From a virus, in the IMG/VR virus record IMGVR_UViG_3300023117_001798, positions 1 to 51,444 of that record: a stretch of 51,444 nt of DNA. One strand, written 5' to 3'. The notes beneath the pieces are model-generated. The model made no database searches and was not told the origin of the DNA. It was given only the letters and a program-made list of their open reading frames with translations. Of the stretch, positions 49,331-51,444 are shown piece after piece. A program made the position numbers and the translations under genes. How positions within the stretch are numbered: position 1 is the stretch's first letter; every line of letters begins with the position of its first letter.

Positions 49331-49338
49331 GATATATA
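49331..49338 (+). promoter_or_regulatory. Candidate late promoter GATATATA
   Basis: GGGGATATATAGTATAAATG lies 30 nt before the ATG at 49361 and 10 nt after the capsid-gene terminator. The location between a terminator and a gene start makes this one of the clearest examples of the motif. Confidence 0.75.
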
Positions 49339-49360
49339 GTATAAATGTGGTCGTTGCATA

Positions 49361-50461
49361 ATGAGTAGAATTAAATCACATAAGCAATTTTTAATCGAGA
49401 GAGATCTTTCACAAGAGGTTGATCAGGTTGTTCTTGCTGAGATGCTCTTAGAATATTACAATATTAATGAGGGTAAGGCTTTGGATACCCTTAAAAATAG
49501 TGTATCTAAAGCTCTATTAGGGCCCTTTTCGAGATTGTCAGTTATTGATACTATTAGAAAGGGAAATCTAGATATCCAAAAAGAAATCATAACCAAGCAA
49601 TACGACGTTGAAGATGAGGTTCTTGATCTAGAAGGTAAGATAGATGACCTTAGGAGCAAAGGTGCATCAAGGAATGATATTGCCAGAATTCGTACCCAAA
49701 TCGAGAGGAAGAATAAGGAATTCCGTTCTTTTGTCAAAATGAAGAGGGAACAGATGAATAAAGGGATGAAACTCCTGGAAAAAACCATTGGTAAAAACCC
49801 TAGGAGAAAGGAATATTACGAGGCAGGTTTCATCGACGATAAGTATGACCTTGCTAAATTTGAATATGAGTTAGCTCAAAAGAAATCTAGCGACCAAGAT
49901 AGCATTAAAAAGCTAAAATCCGATTTGGAAACAGCATCGAAGAAGGCAGAGTCTTTTGCTTCTAAAACTAAGGAATCCTCTAAGAGAGAAGCTTCTATTA
50001 AAGATGCAGATCTTGGGGATCTTTCGCAGATTAGAAAAAATGTTGGCAGCAAGGATCTTGGAGTGGTTGTCTCATTAAGGGAAAAATCAAGAGCAAAGAT
50101 TAAGGATTTGAAGTCTAGCATGTCAAAAGTTCTTTCTGACATTAAGTCTTTTATGTCAAAGTCTCCCTCTTACGATGAGGTTCAGAAATCCGGAAAGATC
50201 TCTAATGGTATAAAAGATTTGGAGGAAAGTGCTAACGAGCTTGATTCACTGGAGAATTTAGTATCTGTTTATAGCAATGTAATTAGTAATAAGGGAAAGG
50301 ATCTTTCCAATGAATCTTCTTTGACCTCCCTTTTTTCTAAAATTAATAATGCAATTAATGACGGAAACGATGCGGGGTCTGGAATAACCAAGGAGGTGAT
50401 TGATCTTAAATCAGATATAACCCTTAAAAAGGTCGGTAATCTAATAAAAAAATTAGCCTAA
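49361..50461 (+). CDS. Long coiled-coil internal head protein candidate A
   Basis: A 366-residue, Lys/Glu/Ser-rich protein. The N-terminus SRIKSHKQFLIERDLSQE matches the amphipathic K-x-F-L-x-E targeting pattern followed by possible cleavage after IER or SQE. The body is coiled coil (DVEDEVLDLEGKIDDLRSK, DDKYDLAKFEYELAQKKSSD, LKSDLETASKKAESFASKTKESS) and basic-acidic mixed. It has its own promoter immediately after the capsid terminator, a place where T4-like phages often carry internal proteins. No enzyme motif. The paralogue-like gene follows after 1 nt. Confidence 0.6.
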   Translation: MSRIKSHKQFLIERDLSQEVDQVVLAEMLLEYYNINEGKALDTLKNSVSKALLGPFSRLSVIDTIRKGNLDIQKEIITKQYDVEDEVLDLEGKIDDLRSKGASRNDIARIRTQIERKNKEFRSFVKMKREQMNKGMKLLEKTIGKNPRRKEYYEAGFIDDKYDLAKFEYELAQKKSSDQDSIKKLKSDLETASKKAESFASKTKESSKREASIKDADLGDLSQIRKNVGSKDLGVVVSLREKSRAKIKDLKSSMSKVLSDIKSFMSKSPSYDEVQKSGKISNGIKDLEESANELDSLENLVSVYSNVISNKGKDLSNESSLTSLFSKINNAINDGNDAGSGITKEVIDLKSDITLKKVGNLIKKLA

Positions 50462-50462
50462 C

Positions 50463-51356
50463 ATGTTGTTAAGTTTTAAACAGTGGGAGTCACAAAATAT
50501 AAATGAAAAAGATGGTGGTCTGGATAAGATCATGAATTGGCTGAGTTCTAATTTTGGTGGCACTATTTCTAAGATTGATTCATTGCTTTCTGATATCAAT
50601 GCTATCGAAACGCAGTATTCGAAAGAATGGAATGATATACAAACTGATATAGATGCTTTAGAGGTTAAAAAGGCACAAACCAAAAGTGATCCTGCCGAAG
50701 CTAAAAAATTGGAAAGGATGATTGATAGGAATCAAAAACTTCTTTCAGCTTTAGGCAAGAAAAGGAAAGCTGATATAGAAAAGATTGATAATAAAGTCGA
50801 GAAACTTACTAAGGGTAAACAAAGACTTATTTCTTATTGGAATCTTAAGAAATCTGAACTTGAAGCAGACTTAGCAGAGAAGCTATATAAGATGGCTAAA
50901 AGTTTAACCGACGATTCAATTGCTGATGAGTTATATGATAAGTATAAAAAGGCAGCTTTAGATGCTAAGAGTAAGGATGAGAAATTTAGGGAAAAATTTG
51001 GTAAGCTAGATCTTGCTAAGCCATCTACTCTAAAATCAGATGCTGAATCAAGAGTAATCTCGAGTGCTAATTTTTCAATGGATCCTATATTTTCTATGAA
51101 TGCACCACAGTTTACCAAATTTGTGCAAGATCTAGAAAAAAGCCAAGTGGGTGCATTAATTAAAGCTATGCAATCTGAAAGGAATGAAAGATATGCCACT
51201 TTAGATACCGAAAGGGATAGACTGGAAGCTCAAGCTAAAAAGAAAGGATTGTCTGCTGATAGTGTCAAAAAGGATATGTCTGATTTAAGAGAAACCTTAA
51301 TGAGGCAAATTAGAGATCTCAGAACTAAAATAACTATTGCTAGAAGATATGCTTAA
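50463..51356 (+). CDS. Long coiled-coil internal head protein candidate B
   Basis: A 297-residue coiled-coil protein beginning MLLSFKQWESQNINEKDGG, again a capsid-targeting-like N-terminus with a possible cleavage after N-I-N-E. The body is charged helical (EWNDIQTDIDALEVKKAQTK, KKRKADIEKIDNKVEKLTKGKQRL, AEKLYKMAKSLTDDSIADELYDKY). It shares composition, N-terminal pattern and position with the previous gene, but I do not see clear residue-level similarity. Together they may be packaged scaffold or injected proteins (inference). The stop overlaps the next ATG. Confidence 0.6.
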   Translation: MLLSFKQWESQNINEKDGGLDKIMNWLSSNFGGTISKIDSLLSDINAIETQYSKEWNDIQTDIDALEVKKAQTKSDPAEAKKLERMIDRNQKLLSALGKKRKADIEKIDNKVEKLTKGKQRLISYWNLKKSELEADLAEKLYKMAKSLTDDSIADELYDKYKKAALDAKSKDEKFREKFGKLDLAKPSTLKSDAESRVISSANFSMDPIFSMNAPQFTKFVQDLEKSQVGALIKAMQSERNERYATLDTERDRLEAQAKKKGLSADSVKKDMSDLRETLMRQIRDLRTKITIARRYA

Positions 51357-51444
51357 GCACATTAAGAAACTTGAGGAATTCCCTTTGTTTGAGGGCGTAA
51401 ATGAAGATCTGGTGAAAGCAAAAGCAGACGTTAATGCTAAGCAG
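51349..51444 (+). CDS. Third probable capsid-targeted protein, 3'-truncated by the window edge
   Basis: The ATG at 51349 overlaps the previous stop, and 32 codons are visible to the edge. The start MLKHIKKLEEFPLFEGVNE has the same K-x-hydrophobic...E-F...E pattern as the two preceding genes, with N-E-D as a possible cleavage site, then a charged helical start (DLVKAKADVNAKQ). It is probably another internal head protein. Confidence 0.6.
   Translation, partial: MLKHIKKLEEFPLFEGVNEDLVKAKADVNAKQ

Noticed and set aside
1-51444. tRNA or rRNA genes, integrase, transposase or att sites
   Set aside because: I saw no cloverleaf-like gap, and gaps between genes are too short (largest about 230 nt, partly coding). 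No recombinase motifs were found. The phage looks lytic from this window.

Overview
The window is one arm of a large, AT-rich, T4-like myovirus genome. Every gene I can support is on the + strand and packing is tight, with many ATGA or TAATG overlaps. T4 counterparts recognisable from motifs are the terminase subunits (gp16-like, gp17), tail sheath (gp18), tail tube (gp19, two copies), portal (gp20, two copies), prohead protease fused to a scaffold-like coiled coil (gp21 plus gp22-like), major capsid protein (gp23), late sigma factor (gp55), head-completion protein (gp4), DNA ligase (gp30), clamp loader (gp44 and a gp62-like subunit) and a FEN-type RNase H. Most starts lack a strong Shine-Dalgarno, and three gene starts are preceded by TAnnTTTG boxes like the -7 element of Bacteroidota promoters. 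A Bacteroidota host is therefore my best guess, as inference only.

Layout. 1-6482: the 3' end of a collagen-like (Gly-X-Y) protein, followed by a putative Fe(II)/2-oxoglutarate oxygenase, two GT-A and one GT-B glycosyltransferases and a TibC/BAHT-like heptosyltransferase. 6551-18901: virion and packaging genes (large structural protein, TerS, TerL, sheath, two tubes, a baseplate-hub-type protein, a protein with a tape-measure-like motif). 18985-22012: nucleotide and DNA metabolism plus regulation (dCMP deaminase, ECF-type sigma, PD-(D/E)XK nuclease). 22125-27405: two small membrane proteins, two paralogous probable structural proteins and a 911-residue acidic protein whose C-terminal repeats continue in the -1 frame. 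27460-32185: gp55-like sigma, gp4-like protein, one unknown and two tandem portals. 32196-38306: heptose-7-phosphate kinase, ligase, clamp loader, guanylate kinase and RNase H. 38345-41834: unknowns plus repair-like genes (UvdE-like, Fpg/Nei-like, DnaQ-like). 41901-51444: proteins with capsid-targeting-like N-termini, the protease-scaffold fusion, the capsid protein and more probable internal head proteins.

How the genes may work together. A GATATATA box recurs about 30-35 nt before many late-gene starts (also 52 nt in one case). It is the likely late promoter read by the encoded gp55-like sigma. TAnnTTTG boxes precede dCMP deaminase, ligase and the Fpg/Nei gene, and probably mark early or middle transcription by host polymerase.

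The most interesting candidate system is a virion glycosylation pathway. The phage encodes a lysine-bearing collagen-like fibre, a possible hydroxylase, several glycosyltransferases, a heptosyltransferase with the Cys4 finger seen in TibC, and, 26 kb away, the kinase of the ADP-heptose pathway. Two probable recoding sites are the other highlights: A AAA AAC before a TAA at 27220-27229, and TTT TGA at 17372-17377.
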